Below, one piece after another: positions 24,311-36,582 of a stretch of DNA of 64,000 nt. Position numbers and translations under genes: made by a program. The notes under the pieces were generated by a model that was given only the letters and a program-made list of their open reading frames with translations, did not search any database and was not told the origin of the DNA. How positions within the stretch are numbered: the first letter of the stretch is position 1; every line of letters starts with the position of its first letter. The DNA comes from Pontederia crassipes (Eukaryota; Streptophyta; Magnoliopsida; Commelinales; Pontederiaceae): the NCBI GenBank assembly GCA_030549335.1, contig CM060188.1:992001-1056000 (forward strand), read 5' to 3'.

Positions 24311-24807
24311 TGATATGCTTATTTATTCCGGCCAATTGGGCTGATGGATGATGCATATTGATAATTAAGATTGTATAGATAGGATAATATTGATATTGCT
24401 TACAATTATGCATATGATTATTATTATTGATATGGTTCTTATTGTTTATTATGGGTGACCCTACGTATTGAGTTTTTCTCACTGGGTTTTGCTCCTGTAC
24501 TTGGATCCATATAGATGATGGGGATGGCGATGGTGAAACAGTTGATGACTCCTCTGTTGGTTGATATGCACATTGGATATGGACATTGATATGGTCTCCT
24601 ATTGGATAGTTGTAGGCCTATAATCCACAGGTCATTAGATATTGTGTAAATAGCTTCCGCATATTGTAAGAATTATTATATTTATGTCTTCCGCTTATGT
24701 AAACCAGTGTGTTGACTGGTTAAAGTCAAAGTATATAATTGAGTGGCGTCATCGAGATAGTCTTCTGGGCAGACAAAAGAAAAAAAATCTCGGGACGTTA
24801 CACACAA

Positions 24808-25780
24808 AATTAGAAAGCATCGTAAATGGGAATGGAAATTCTTATTACTGACTTTAGCGGTCTCAAGACTTTACTAGCACGAGGTTAAGTGTAAAACTTC
24901 TTTTCATTTAAGTAAGATCTTGAATTTAATTTTTAATCAATATAAAATATTCTCGTTAGAACCTATCAATATTGCATATCATATTCAAGATGATATATTT
25001 AAATTAATTTAGCGTGTGATTTGAAAAGTCGGCACCAATTTCTAAATACTTGAAGCTCGGTAACCAACAAAAAGACCTTACTCGCATGTCAATGAGACCC
25101 TTAAGGGTTAAATTTCAATAAACGCACTTGAAGGTTTTCTTCTTTCTCAGCTCTGTCGCTTCAATTTTACTTTATAATCAAATTCTCCAACTATTAATTT
25201 ATTTCACTAATTTTCCTTTCGATAGGATATAGCCAACTTTTTTTATCATTTTACTTATGTGACACATTGTTAAATAATAAAATAATAAAATAATATTAAA
25301 TAATAATATAATAAATTATAAAACTAATATTTTTTAAGAAAAAGTGGGGAACCGCCCTCTCTCCCTCTCCCTCCAACCACCAATTGAAGGGAGAAGAAAA
25401 GCAGGAGGGGACCTCCCCTTTTGCGTGTGTGATGCAAAGGAGGGGTGACCTCTTCTTTTGAATGGCACGTGCATGGGCGAGCCCGGACTGGACCGACAAC
25501 GGGCATCACAACCGCATGCGAGCGCGAAATCGACCGTGGGCATCGGTTCCAACTGCCTGTGGTCGATCCAGCAATCGATGTGCAGCAGGAGTCGATAAAG
25601 GGATCGGGAGACATAGAGGGAGGTCGAAGTAGGAGTCGTTGAAGCCGTCGATGGTCACAAGAGCTGTGGGACAACCGGAGTTACGAGGGGAGAGGGGAGA
25701 GGGAGAGATGGAAAGAGAGTAGGGGAGAGGGTGATATATAGTGAGAGAGGAAAAATTAGGTGGGAGGCGAGTGAGAAATT
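24808..25780. other. intergenic, no gene recognised
   Basis: AT-rich, then a purine-rich GC-richer block (25340-25760) with GGGAGAGG runs. The overlapping open frames at 25296-25674 are low-complexity and are not credible genes. Confidence 0.5.
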
Positions 25781-25990
25781 AAACTTACCGATGGATCACA
25801 GTATCGACAGATTGAAATCCGTCGGTACGATAATAACAATATTATTATATTAATAGTATATTTTATGTTATATTATATTTATAATATACTAATAGGTTTG
25901 CCCCTCAATAGTATCAACAAAATTAATCTATCGATAGTACCGAAGGCCAGACCAATCGATAATAATAATTACCAATAGGTCTGCCCTTTG
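25781..25990. repeat. ACCGAYGG-type repeat block (left part)
   Basis: Holds CCGTCGGTACGATAATAAC and ATCGATAGTACCGAAGGCC motifs in AT-rich units like those at 29375-29640 and 27811-27835. ACCGACGG-like motifs are typical of plant CACTA subterminal repeats, but no CACTA terminus is seen. The block is cut at 25995 by the next solo LTR. Confidence 0.5.
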
Positions 25991-25995
25991 ATAGT

Positions 25996-27805
25996 TGATG
26001 CATAAAATGATGTAGCAAGATAAAATCACTAGTAAGTGTATTAGTCGCTCAAGTAATATAGTAAAAAAGAGTAAAGAGTGTCGAATTCATGAGAAATATT
26101 ATTAATTCAATATCTAAATTTATAAATTAATAAGAGAGAAAAAAATATGGATTTTGAAAATGGATTTTATAAAATAAAATAAAGAAAATAAAATAAAGAT
26201 AATATAATGGTGTTGAAGTTAGGCCTTAAGATGAAAATAGACCAGGATAAATATTTGAACCATAAAAAATAAATTTAATCTTTAAAGATGGATTAGAGTC
26301 TTCCTAAAGTAATCTAACATGATTAACTTGTGGTCTCCACGGCTAGCATCCCTCAACCTAATCATATAGAACTATATTAAATTAATAAGAATTGAAGTCT
26401 CTACGACTAGTACTCTCAAATCATATTAAAATTAAGATACATTAATTTGGATTCTCTAGACTATTAATCACTTCATAAATTGGTATAGATTAGTAGACCA
26501 CATAAATTTGATTCTTCACATACTAGTTATCAAATTTATGTCAATTATTAATTTCATATAAAATCAATTATAATTAGTATAATAAATTCTGAAATTAAAC
26601 ACTCCACAAATTGGTATAGTCTAATTCAGAAATTCAATTAACTAACATAAAAGCATTAAGCACAATTAATAATTGATCAAAAAAGATTAAAACAAATAAA
26701 ATAGGGTCCAAATATTTCCTTTCAATTAATAATCTCCTAAAATAATAATCCTAACAATATGGAGTTCATCCAAGAAATATTGGAGAAATAATAAATTATA
26801 AATTATAAAAATTGGAAGAATTATACCCAAAATAGAGATATCGAATCTGGGCAGACAGTCGGGCAACCTTCGGACTTTCAGCCATCGCACCTCTCTCCTC
26901 TTGGTCGAAGCCTACAGAGCTCACGACTCAACTTGGAAGAAACCTGAAGTTCAGAGCACACCTTGGGACGACGGTTTCTTCACATATTTATAGGTGCAGA
27001 CAGACTTCAAGTTGATCCCGGCCGTAACATCGTACGGTAAACTTTAAAGGCTAGAGATAAAACTTAGTTAATGATAAAAGTTTCACGGCCGATAAACTCT
27101 ATCAGCGTTGTCAATATTATCATTTTCGCCCAAGTTATCAGCCGATAAACTTGATATTCTTCTCTGAATCTCGGCCACAAAAGTCGTTTGCGCCCAAGGA
27201 TGGCCGCTTGTTAAATTGGTTAAGATAAAATTTGGACTCTTTTGCGGCCGATATACTTGATAGTCTTGGTTAATGATAAGATTCTTGGCCGATAAAATTG
27301 AGTGATATGGTGTTTTGCCCCCAAGATTTAGAGTTCTGACCGATACGGATAAAATTTGGATTTGGCGATAGATAATGGAGTCCTCGGCCGATACACTTTG
27401 GTTAAGGATAAATCTTTGGTAATTTATCGGCCGATATCTCCATCTTTACGATGTTTCACGCCCTTCTTGAAATCTCGGCCAAAATGATAACATTTTATCT
27501 TTACTCATTTCTTTTACCCGCAAAAGAAGTCAGACATATTACTTTTACGCCCTAGCTGGCTGTGATCATCTTGGCCGAATAATGTGATTTACGGTCGATC
27601 CATCCGTTAATTCGGCTTACCTGCAAAATAATTATAAAAATTAAGTAAATCAATCAACAATTAAAATATTCAAAGAATTAATAATTAAAATTGATAAATC
27701 CAAAATTAGGACTAAAATGGTCTAAAATGATGCATGTCATGATCAAATTACAGAAAAAATTCACTAAAATAATAAGTTAAAATATGTTGTATTTTGCATG
27801 CATCA
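25996..27805 (-). mobile_element. solo LTR (1810 bp), family 2, minus orientation
   Basis: It starts TGATGCATAAAAT and ends ATTTTGCATGCATCA. ATAGT flanks both sides (25991-25995, 27806-27810). On the minus strand CTATAAATA (26985-26992) is a core promoter candidate. The stretch 27040-27470 carries at least six GGCCGATA units. It interrupts an ACCGAYGG-type repeat that continues at 27806. No internal coding region is present. Confidence 0.88.
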
Positions 27806-27810
27806 ATAGT

Positions 27811-28114
27811 ATCGATGGATTAAATTTTGTTAACACCGAAGGTCATACAAAGCATGTGGAAAATGATGTGAACAGGTGATCGATGGTCGTGAGACCTTTG
27901 CCAACACCAAGCTCTATTCACCATAGATGGTACCATCACAAAACATCCTTCATGTGTCCTCATCATCCACACCAAGTTCGAAGGTCCGACGCTAGTACAA
28001 TGATGAAGAACAGGAAAAATAAATAAAAGACAAAATATGAAACTTTCACTTGGTGGTGCATGTATTTGTTGTTGTGGAGGTCGACACACGTTGCTATTGC
28101 AATGGACATCGATT
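27811..28114. other. right continuation of the ACCGAYGG repeat, then unique DNA
   Basis: 27811-27835 continues the motif block broken by the solo LTR (ATCGATGGATTAAATTTTGT then CACCGAAGG). The rest has an open frame on the minus strand without protein character. Confidence 0.4.
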
Positions 28115-28123
28115 AATAATTTA

Positions 28124-28652
28124 GGATTATTTTCATAAATCTTCTCTAAACTATCATGATTTTCCACATCTGACCCCAAACTATGAATTTATTTTTTTGA
28201 ATCTCTAAACTATCGTGACTTTTCCGCTTTAGTCCTCTCATTTTTCGTTACTTTTACTTTTTCCATTTATGAAAAAACTAAATTACCCCTCCCTTTAGAA
28301 AAACATGGAATAATAAATATAAAAAATAAAAAAATCATTGGAAGGATTAAAGTGGTAAACAAAAGAATTTGTCATATATGAAAAAGACTAAATTACCCTC
28401 CCCCCCCCCCCCCCCCCAATTTTTTTCATTTTTTATCTTTTATATTTATTATTTGATGTGTTATGGTGGGAGGGATAATTTAGTCTTTTTATAAATGAGC
28501 AAAATCAAAAGTAACAAAAAATGTAATAGAATTAGATGAGAGGATTAAAGTGAAAAAATCGTGATAGTTTAGAGGTCAAAAAAATAAGTTCGTAATTTAA
28601 AATTAGATATAGAAAATTGTGATCGTTTATGGGATGTTTATGAAAATAACCC
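28124..28652. mobile_element. Mutator-type MITE (529 bp) with 9-bp target duplication
   Basis: AATAATTTA flanks it at 28115-28123 and 28653-28661, an exact 9-bp duplication. The ends are GGATTATTTTCATAAA and, reverse-complemented, GGGTTATTTTCATAAA, with long arms holding CTAAACTATC(A/G)TGA blocks. An 18-bp poly-C (28400-28417) marks the centre. No transposase. Confidence 0.88.
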
Positions 28653-28724
28653 AATAATTTATGCATGAAGACAATGAGAAACATGAAAATAATTCAAAAA
28701 AATAAAGAGGGAAATAATGAATGG

Positions 28725-29015
28725 AAATAAAAAATTAATTTCATACTCTAAATAATAATTAAATACCATATGGTCTTTGAAATTAAAAAATAATAATGAC
28801 TATTCATATTAACAAAAGCAATTAATGGAGCTAAATACATATAAAAATGTGACTTTTTAAATTCAAAAATAATTATAACTTGTCATCATTAACTAAAAAT
28901 AATTAATAGACTTAAATCATCATAATGCTAGAAGTCAAAGGGAAGTATCACAATTATTCAAAAAAGGAGAAAAAAAAATGAAGAATGGTAGAAGGAGAGA
29001 GGTAATGATGTATGG

Positions 29016-29054
<39 letters not shown>

Positions 29055-29370
29055 CTTTGACTACATGTATAAATTATTTAACATAACTTAAACATATTAT
29101 TACTTTTATCATAATATATATATATAATTAATATACTTAAAAAAAGAGAAAAAAAATTGAAAAGCAAAAAATTAATATTGCACTCTAAATAATAGTTAAA
29201 ATCGTACGATTAATATATATATGTTATTTCAATTCAAAAACTGGTATGACTCTTTATATTAACCAAAAGCAATGAATGCAGTGAATAGATATAAAATATG
29301 TCTCTTTAAATTTTTTAAAATAATTATGACTTATCATCATTAATTAAAAATATTAATTGACTTAAGATCA
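28725..29370. repeat. imperfect tandem duplication (~440-bp period)
   Basis: 28725-28930 (AAAAATTAATTTCATACTCT ... AACTTGTCATCATTAA) recurs in diverged form at 29165-29370. A (TA)n run lies between them (29018-29051). Confidence 0.65.
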
Positions 29371-29374
29371 TATT

Positions 29375-29660
29375 CGCCGGTAATAATAATATTAAATTAC
29401 TAATAGTATGTTTTACATTATATTGTATTTATAATATTATTATAATAGTTACCGGCAGAGTTGCCCTTGAAAAGTACTGAAGGTCAAATCCGTCGATAAT
29501 AATAATATTAAATTATTAATAATATATTTTACATTATATTATATTTATAATATTATAATAATAGTTACCAACGAATTTATCCTGTAGTACCGACGAATTA
29601 AATTCCGCCGATAGCACCGAACGGCATACCCGCCGTAATAATAGCATTAAATTATTAATA
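29375..29660. repeat. two tandem units of the ACCGAYGG-type repeat
   Basis: Two units of about 116 bp, each with GATAATAATAATATTAAATT, ATTATATT(G/A)TATTTATAAT and AATAGTTACC, separated by CCGTCGATA-like motifs. The same kind of block lies at 25781-25990. Confidence 0.65.
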
Positions 29661-30512
29661 TAAATTTGTAATATATTTTCGTTGGCCATAATTTAATATA
29701 AAATTTTACTATTATAATAATATAGTACATTTTATAATAATTTATTATTTTTTGTTGAAGTTATTTTTTATTTCATAAAAGTTTAATTTTGATGATCGTT
29801 AAAAGTTCAAAATTTTAATTATATAAAAATAACTCTATTATTGAGTAATTTATATGGATGACCACTAATTCTCGACTTCTTAATTTAAATTTGTAATCAG
29901 AAGGTACATTACTGTGATATCACTCCTCAAACCCTTTTCTCGGTCATGAAAATTTTAAGAGGAATCTTTATATCATGCTGGCTAACACGATTGTGACACG
30001 AAGAAGGATACTTGCAAGAAGATTAGACCCATCAGTAATTATTAATATTAAAATATTTACATCTACTTATATTATATTATATATGTTTTCACTTTTCATA
30101 ATAAATTATTGTTACGTAGTCCTCTCACACAGATAAAAATATAGATAATATATATTATTTAATAATTATTTTAGTTAAATTATAAAAATAGCAGATGTAC
30201 AGGTACTCTTATGTATAAAAAGTGTTGACTTCTTATATAAGATATAACTAATTTTAACATGTTTATATTGTGTATAAGTATAAATACAATTATGAAGTCG
30301 AAGGCCAAAAAATATAGTTGAATAATATATTTCAAAATTCTAAAAAGATGATAGTAGACAAACCCAAGTAAAATTAACTTATTTAACATTAGTAATTTGA
30401 TTTGTTATATTATTAATGAAAAAATAAAGTAAACAAATGAGCAAAATGATAAAATATTTAAAAATTTATGAGGGAATGAAAAATAAGTTATTTAATGGAA
30501 CATCAACCACCC
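29661..30512. other. AT-rich intergenic DNA
   Basis: No gene or recognisable repeat; several poly-T and AT tracts. Confidence 0.6.
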
Positions 30513-31000
30513 AGCATTAATTAATGCTAGAGCAATATTAAAAAGTTATTTGACATGGAATTGAATGGACTACTTTTATATATAATGATTAGCTCCTAAG
30601 GCTGTGATATTCAGATAATAAGTTTTATTGTCAAAAATGAAATCACTTAGATCAAATAGTAGACACACCCCCAATGGATGGATCAAACCCATTTTGAAAA
30701 AAAAAATGAGATGGCTTCACCCACCTGCTGGGCAAACTTGCCTCGTAAGGAGTTTAATATGATGATTCAAATGGTTTATAATTTTTTCATTGTCATTTTT
30801 AGGATAGAAAAAAGTCAAATTAGAAGTACGTTGATGGAAATATTAATATTTAAAATGATAATACAGATATAATTTGGAAATTAAATGAGAAATTTGTCTC
30901 ATCAAATTATCAAATAATAGTAGCCGTTGGCAAATGCCCACTGTGTGTGGCCCACCTGAGACAGTAGGTGGCTACTGCCGCTTTCGCAAGACGCGTGCGC
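30513..31000. repeat. direct repeat copy R1 (NPF 3' flank plus first ~75 bp of a copia LTR)
   Basis: 30513-30924 matches 32753-33167 (shared AGCATTAATTAATGCT palindrome, AGCTCCTAAGGCTGTGATAT, ACACCCCCAATGG). From 30925 (TTGGCAAATGCCCAC) it matches the copia LTR start at 39475, and it breaks off at 31000. The five bases before the LTR part are GTAGC, identical to the five after the 3' LTR (39949-39953). Confidence 0.85.
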
Positions 31001-31214
31001 ACATCAATCCTTTGGAGCTCAGTGAGCCCTTTGGGATTTCTTTAATTTTTGCATATGATGGGTGGGAGGAGCTGGCTAGAGAAAGATGACTACTACAACA
31101 CCAAGAATGTTGAAGACAAAGGTAAAATGGTGAAACTTTCCATGGTTTTCTCCATGGACTCGCCTTGCGCAATGAACAGGAAGTCCATTTGAGTGAAGAT
31201 GATCGAGTATGGTT

Positions 31215-32615
31215 TTCTTATTGGCCTTGTTTGGATGATACAACTTGATCCGAACTTGCTCAAGTTTCGCCAAACAACGCATGTGACAAGAATTACGTGA
31301 CCTCATGCTAGCCTGAAGTTCTCGTTGTTAACAAGAACTTTAAGTTCTTGCTAACAACAAGAACGACCCAATTTTATTTTATTTTTTTCTAATAGATCTA
31401 AAAATAGGTGGAGCTATGTTTAGACCTATTAGTTATTATTTTAATATTAATATTATATGTATATATTATATATTATATGCATATAATATATACTATATAT
31501 ATTATCATAAATTTATAATTTATTTATGTATAATAATAAAAAATAGGGGTGAAAGTAGTCCGGGACGGGTTGGGTCGAGTTTTCGGTCGAAAAAAACAAT
31601 CGTTACTTTTCGGGTTAGTTTTTAAAATTAATTAATCATCCTAAAACTATTTTAAAAAAATAAAATCACTCTCTATCGGGTCAATTTTTTCGGATGTTTT
31701 TTTGAACCCTACTTTTATATAAATATATTATAAAAATATATAGAATAAATTAAATATAATAAAAAATATTTAATTTTATATTAAATATAAAATATACTAC
31801 TCAAATTTTAAAGTTATTAAATTATATTTTGATAATGTGATAGAAAAGTATGAAAGTTTCTACAAAAAATATTCTATCTATAATAAAAGAATTGATGATA
31901 TATGTATTAATTATATAAATAAATAATTATAAATAAAAAAATGGACTCCACGGGCCCCTATAGTTTTTTTGAGTGGGGCCCTAATTTTAACGAGTGAATT
32001 TTAATTTATTAAAAATCATCCTAAATTTTATTCTGGCCTCTGATTTTCGGTTTTTTCGATTCGGTTTTTTCTTACACCCCTAATAAAAAGTGCATCTATT
32101 ATTTATTACAATTTACTTGGTGTTATAATAAAATAAAAAAATTCCATTATTATTTATTATGAAAAATATATTTTCTTGTTTAAATGTTGAAGTACATATT
32201 TTTATTTATTTTACTTATTATATATCATAATAAAAATTAACTAGTATGATATTAATAATTATTGTATTCTAAGTAAGTTATAACTGTATAATTATTTTAT
32301 ATAAATATGATGTTATTTTTTTATATTTCATTTTTAGTTATCAATTAGTTTACCTTAAAAAAAATTCTTCTATCTAAATTGCTAATTATAAAAAATATTG
32401 TATAATTAATAATATAAAATAATCTTCATAAAATAATAAAATATATTTTAAATTCTTACTTTTTATCCAAATACCCACTAAAATTTATCTATCAAATAAA
32501 TTTTTTAAATTCTCATCATTATATTTTTCATTCAAATAATAATATAAACTTTTTTATCGAATGGATTGATTCAGGAGCTAAAAGAAAATTAGAAATTCTC
32601 ATGCCAAATACACCC
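31215..32615. mobile_element. AT-rich insert in the NPF pseudogene
   Basis: Its ends are GGCCTTGTTTGGATGAT and, reverse-complemented, GGGTGTATTTGGCATGAG. 32440-32560 read in reverse matches 62600-62730, so it belongs to a dispersed family. A hAT-type MITE is nested inside (31544-32082). No coding region. Confidence 0.6.
31544..32082. mobile_element. hAT-type MITE (539 bp), 8-bp target duplication
   Basis: It starts TAGGGGTGAAAG and ends CTTACACCCCTA. Flanks are ATAAAAAA (31536-31543) and ATAAAAAG (32083-32090), 7 of 8 matching. It is nested in the insert of the NPF pseudogene. Confidence 0.75.
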
Positions 32616-32752
32616 GTATAGCCACAGGGAAGACTGAGCACACAGTTCACCTCTTCCATTTGGGGGTCAGTGCAGCATAGCGATTTCTGCGAATTGGCTG
32701 AGCTTGCAAGGCAATGTCCTTACCATTCATGAATGCAACTCAATCGAAGAAC

Positions 32753-33167
32753 CCAGCATTAATTAATGCTAGAGCAATATTAAAAAGTTATTTGACATAG
32801 AATTGTATGGACTTCTTGTATATATAATGATTAGCTCCTAAGGCTGTGATATTCAGATAATAAGTTTTATTGTCAAATGAAATCACTTAGATCAAATGAT
32901 AGACACACCCCCAATGGGTGGATCAAACCCATTTTGAAAAAAAAATGAGATGGCTCCACCCACCTGCGGGGCAAACTTGCCCCGTAAGGAGTTTAATACG
33001 ATGATTCGAATGGTTTATAATTTTTACATTGTCATTCTTCGGACACAAAAAAGTAAAATTAGAAGTACGTAAATATAGAATTTAATATGTAAAATGATAA
33101 TACAGATATAATTTAGAAATTAAATGAGAATTTTTTCTCATCAAAATTATTAAATAATAATAGTCGT
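32753..33167. repeat. direct repeat copy R2 (NPF 3' flank)
   Basis: This is the second copy of the flank at 30513-30924, here running into the full 5' LTR of the copia element at 33168. It joins the NPF pseudogene exactly at the exon 4 acceptor (32752/32753). Confidence 0.85.
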
Positions 33168-33302
33168 CAGGAAATGTCCAATTTTGAACATTGGTGGGAC
33201 ATGTGCGTGGCCCACCTAAGGCAGTAGGTGGGTGCTGTCCCTTTCGCATGACGCGTAATTGTGCGTGTGTGATTTGCGCAATCTGCATATCACGTGATGC
33301 GC

Positions 33303-33593
33303 CAATGTTGTAAAACTCGACTCAGTCATCGACCCGAATTGATGGCCGGGTCAGGTTGAATTGGTCGGACCGGATCAAACTTGATAGATTGGATGAAATC
33401 ATATAAGTTAATAAAAAATAAAATATGTTAAATAAATTTCTCTCTTATTCTTAATATCTTTGTAAAATGCATAATAAATAAATTAAAACATAATAAAGTA
33501 AAATAATTATTACCTAAAAGATAATAAAATCTTCATAATTATAAGTTAAAAAATATTAGTGATATTATGAAGAAAAGTTAGGGCATGCATTTA

Positions 33594-33637
<44 letters not shown>

Positions 33638-33858
33638 TAATGTGTCATAAGTTTTAAAATTTTTTTCATACTTATTTTTTTATGTTGACTCGACCGGATC
33701 ACTTAAACCCATCGGTTTGGCCGGTTGAACCCGAATTTTGATCGAGTTTGATCGGATCAAAACGGGTCAATCTCAAGGGCGGGTTTGAGGTGTTCCGTGG
33801 GCCATTTGATGGTCGGACACCGGTCCGACCGACCGGGTCGGCCCAGTTTTACAGCATG
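33303..33858. mobile_element. Mutator-type MITE inside the copia 5' LTR (556 bp)
   Basis: It starts CAATGTTGTAAAACTCGAC and ends CAGTTTTACAGCATG. Flanks GTGATGCGC (33294-33302) and GTGATGCAC (33859-33867) form a 9-bp target duplication with one mismatch. The 3' LTR lacks this insert, so it came after the copia insertion. Its ends carry clustered GGTCGGACCGG motifs; (AT)n lies at 33597-33635. Same family as 37991-38592. Confidence 0.85.
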
Positions 33859-35379
33859 GTGATGCACAATCAATATTAATGGCGCGTGATATGCACAATC
33901 ATGTATATCACGCAATCAACATTAATAGCACGTGACATGCACAATCTAACATTAATGACACGAGTGATATGCTTCTTTGCTCAAGCCTCCTTCACCTATA
34001 AAAGGGGACCAATACCAAAGATTCATGGTATGCTTTTGTGTGCTTTTGTGTAGATTCATCATTCAGAGGTACTTGTGTTGTGGTAAAGTGTTTCGTTCTC
34101 CCGAGGTTCAATCCCCGATTTCGAGATTCAACTGCATTTGTTAAGTGTTCGTGAAAAAGTTTCAACGATCCGCTTCCGTCGCAAGAGATATTTCACAACC
34201 TCCATGATGTATTATGCCATAAATCCAACATTGGAATCAGAGATTATTTTTTTGTTTTTTCTCGAACTCATGATTGCACCAAAAAATATTATTTGTTATT
34301 ATTTTTAGAATTCGCACATCTCGGTTATATGACCACAATCGAGAGACAAAGTGGTATTTATCATGACAAATATATTATTGATGAATCTACACCATAATAT
34401 ATTTTTCTGATTTATTTTAATATTTTTGACAAATTTTTCGGATTTTTTTCCCCATGTATTGTAGGAAAAAAAGGAAAGAAAAAGAAAATTATTTCATCAG
34501 ACACAAGGCCCATGGGGCCCAGTTTTGAATGTAAAGGTGTTGCGTCCATGTGCAGTGGCAGATGGGCAGCCTGAGAGGCCCAATAAATAGTTTTCCTTTT
34601 TTTCTAATTTTTGCCTAAATATTAAAATTATTAGAAAATATTAAATATTTATTTTAAAATTTTGGAAAATTAGGAATAATATGTATTTTCCTTAGAGTTT
34701 TTTTTCTGAAATATTGCATGCAATTAAATTCTAAGAAAAGAAAAATCATTTGTCGATTTAGTGCGATAAATAATTAGATTTGCATGTCAATCACAAATAT
34801 TGTCTAATAAAAGTTTTATCATGCATGAAATAAATATTTTCATTTATGTATGTCATAATGATATTTATTGTTGTGATCTAAATTTAATTATGGAAGGCAT
34901 TTTGAATAATTTAAAATTTGAATTCGAATTCAAATTTGATATGTGCAAAATTTATTGCAAATAATTGTCTTCCTAAAATTTTGAATGTGTGATAAAATTA
35001 TGAATTTGAATTTAAAATTGGAAGGTTCAATTTTGTCAAGCATGATAACTTGCCTAGAATTTTAAATTGATTTAAAATTAAGGTTGGAAAATGAACTTGA
35101 GTTCAAATTTGTCAAAGAGGCTCTATTGTCCCCTGTTAAGGAAGAATGAATTAAGATAATGGAGGAAGAGTTAGGGTCCATGCATAAAAATTAAATCTGG
35201 AACTTGGTTAATCTCCCGTCAGGCCGAAAAGTAATTGGGAACAAATGGGTTCTTAAAATTAAACGTGACATGAATGGATCAATTGAAAGATATAAAGTCC
35301 GCCTAGTAGCAAAAGGTTTCACCCAAACAAACGGGTATTGACTATGAAGAAACTTTTGCACCTGTTGCAAAGGCGATGC

Positions 35380-35612
35380 TAGCAAAAAAATTCAGTGGGT
35401 TCACATTATTAAATAATAATAGACAATGGAACTCGAACACTTGTCAAATGAACATAAGCTAGCTTCTCTAACCACCTTACTAAAGACAAATTTGTGTTAT
35501 TGTCGCTTGCAGTTTCTACTTATTAGATTTTTCAGTTCCTGCAATTGTAGGCGTGGAAAGGCGCTTGGCTCTGCCTGTGACATGTTGTAAGTTTTGTTTT
35601 AATTCGCCTAAT
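35380..35612 (-). mobile_element. possible SINE fragment
   Basis: A 233-bp stretch foreign to copia pol. On the minus strand it has GGTGGTTAGAGAAGCTAGC and, about 30 bases on, TGTTCGAGTTCC, which resemble the A and B boxes of a tRNA-derived RNA polymerase III promoter. Weak evidence. Confidence 0.3.
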
Positions 35613-35620
35613 ATTAGCTA

Positions 35621-36582
35621 ATGTTTTCATAACCGGATCGGTGATCGAATTGGACGTCTTACTAGGTCGTGGTTGGATCGGTCCAACCGGGTTCAATCGG
35701 ATTGGACCGAATTTTATTAAAATAATATTATGTATATTAATTGTGAATATATATATTATATAATATATCATACTGATAATAATAAATTAGTATAAAATTA
35801 TTATTTATTATATTCTATAAATTTACGCTATCTTAAGTTATCATAACTGATACATTATTAGATTTTTGTTGTTTATATACTATTTGTGATGCTATATTAA
35901 TTTATTTATATCTAATTCACATTTAAAATTGTTGGTTCGTATTTATTTTCATATATTCATATTTAAAAAATTTAATACTTATTCAAAATTATTATTATAA
36001 TATAGTTCTAGTGATAAGATATTAATATATTTTATCCCAAATCATTATTAATTTTTATTTTGTTAGTTTATTTAATTTCTTTTCTTCATTCTTTATTTCT
36101 TCTCCACTAAATTCTATATTTTCTTTAATTTCGAATTTGTCTTCCCTAATCATCTCCTCTAATCATTTATTTTCTTCAATTATCATTTTCTCTCCCTATT
36201 AATTGTCTTTCTATATGAATTTTTCCTTCCTAATTTTGCTCAATTATCATTTTCTCTCCCTATTAATTATCTTTCTATATTTATTTTTCCCTTCATAATT
36301 TTGTTTTTAACATCTGATCACATCTTTCCTCTTATATGTATTTTTTTTAAAAAAATCCTTCCATTTTTTAACTTCTTTCCATTTTAAATTGACTTTTTAA
36401 AAAAAAATTCTTGAACCGGTTCTTCGCTGGTTCGCCTAGTTCACCGATTTTTTCAGTTCAATCGGATTTTAGTCGGTTCAATGACTAAAATGATTTTGAT
36501 GTAGAACCGGATCGGACCAAGCGCCTGTTCGTGATTGAATCAGTCGAACCGGCCGGTCCGGTCCGATTTTAATATCATTGAT
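35621..36582 (+). mobile_element. hAT-type non-autonomous element (962 bp) in copia pol
   Basis: ATTAGCTA flanks it exactly on both sides (35613-35620, 36583-36590), an 8-bp target duplication. It starts ATGTTTTCATAACCGGATCGG minus the last base and ends GATTTTAATATCATTGAT. No transposase. Sister copies lie at 8384, 9405 and 11573, and a fragment is in NPF gene A intron 1. Confidence 0.88.

Larger units (their letters stand above)
22256..24802 (+). mobile_element. solo LTR (2547 bp), family 1, plus orientation
   Basis: It starts TGTAACACCC, ends GGGACGTTACA, and is flanked by CACAA on both sides (22251-22255, 24803-24807). A TATAAATA box lies at 22591-22598, followed by a leader homologous to the minus-oriented LTR at 18131-20471. 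It has a degenerate CCCGGGTT-rich array (23030-23520) and a GTTGAAG-rich tandem array (23755-24310). No internal coding region remains. Confidence 0.9.
31001..32752 (-). pseudogene. NPF7-like transporter pseudogene (exon 4 fragment)
   Basis: Two blocks match the last exon of the intact NPF gene A on the minus strand: 32752-32622 (the exon start GTTCTT...GCATTCATGAATGG down to GCTCAGTC) and about 31212-31001 (from TCATCTTCACTCAAATGGAC to AAAGGATTGAT). They are separated by a transposon-derived insert, 31215-32615. The exon match ends exactly where the intron 3 acceptor should be, and exons 1-3 and the 3' half of exon 4 are missing. There is also a ~9-bp deletion near 31118. It cannot make a transporter. 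It is the third member of the NPF array; direct repeats flank it on both sides. Confidence 0.88.

Noticed and set aside
27820-28179. 119-codon minus-strand frame
   Set aside because: It crosses a MITE border and target duplication (28115-28123) and has no recognisable domain.
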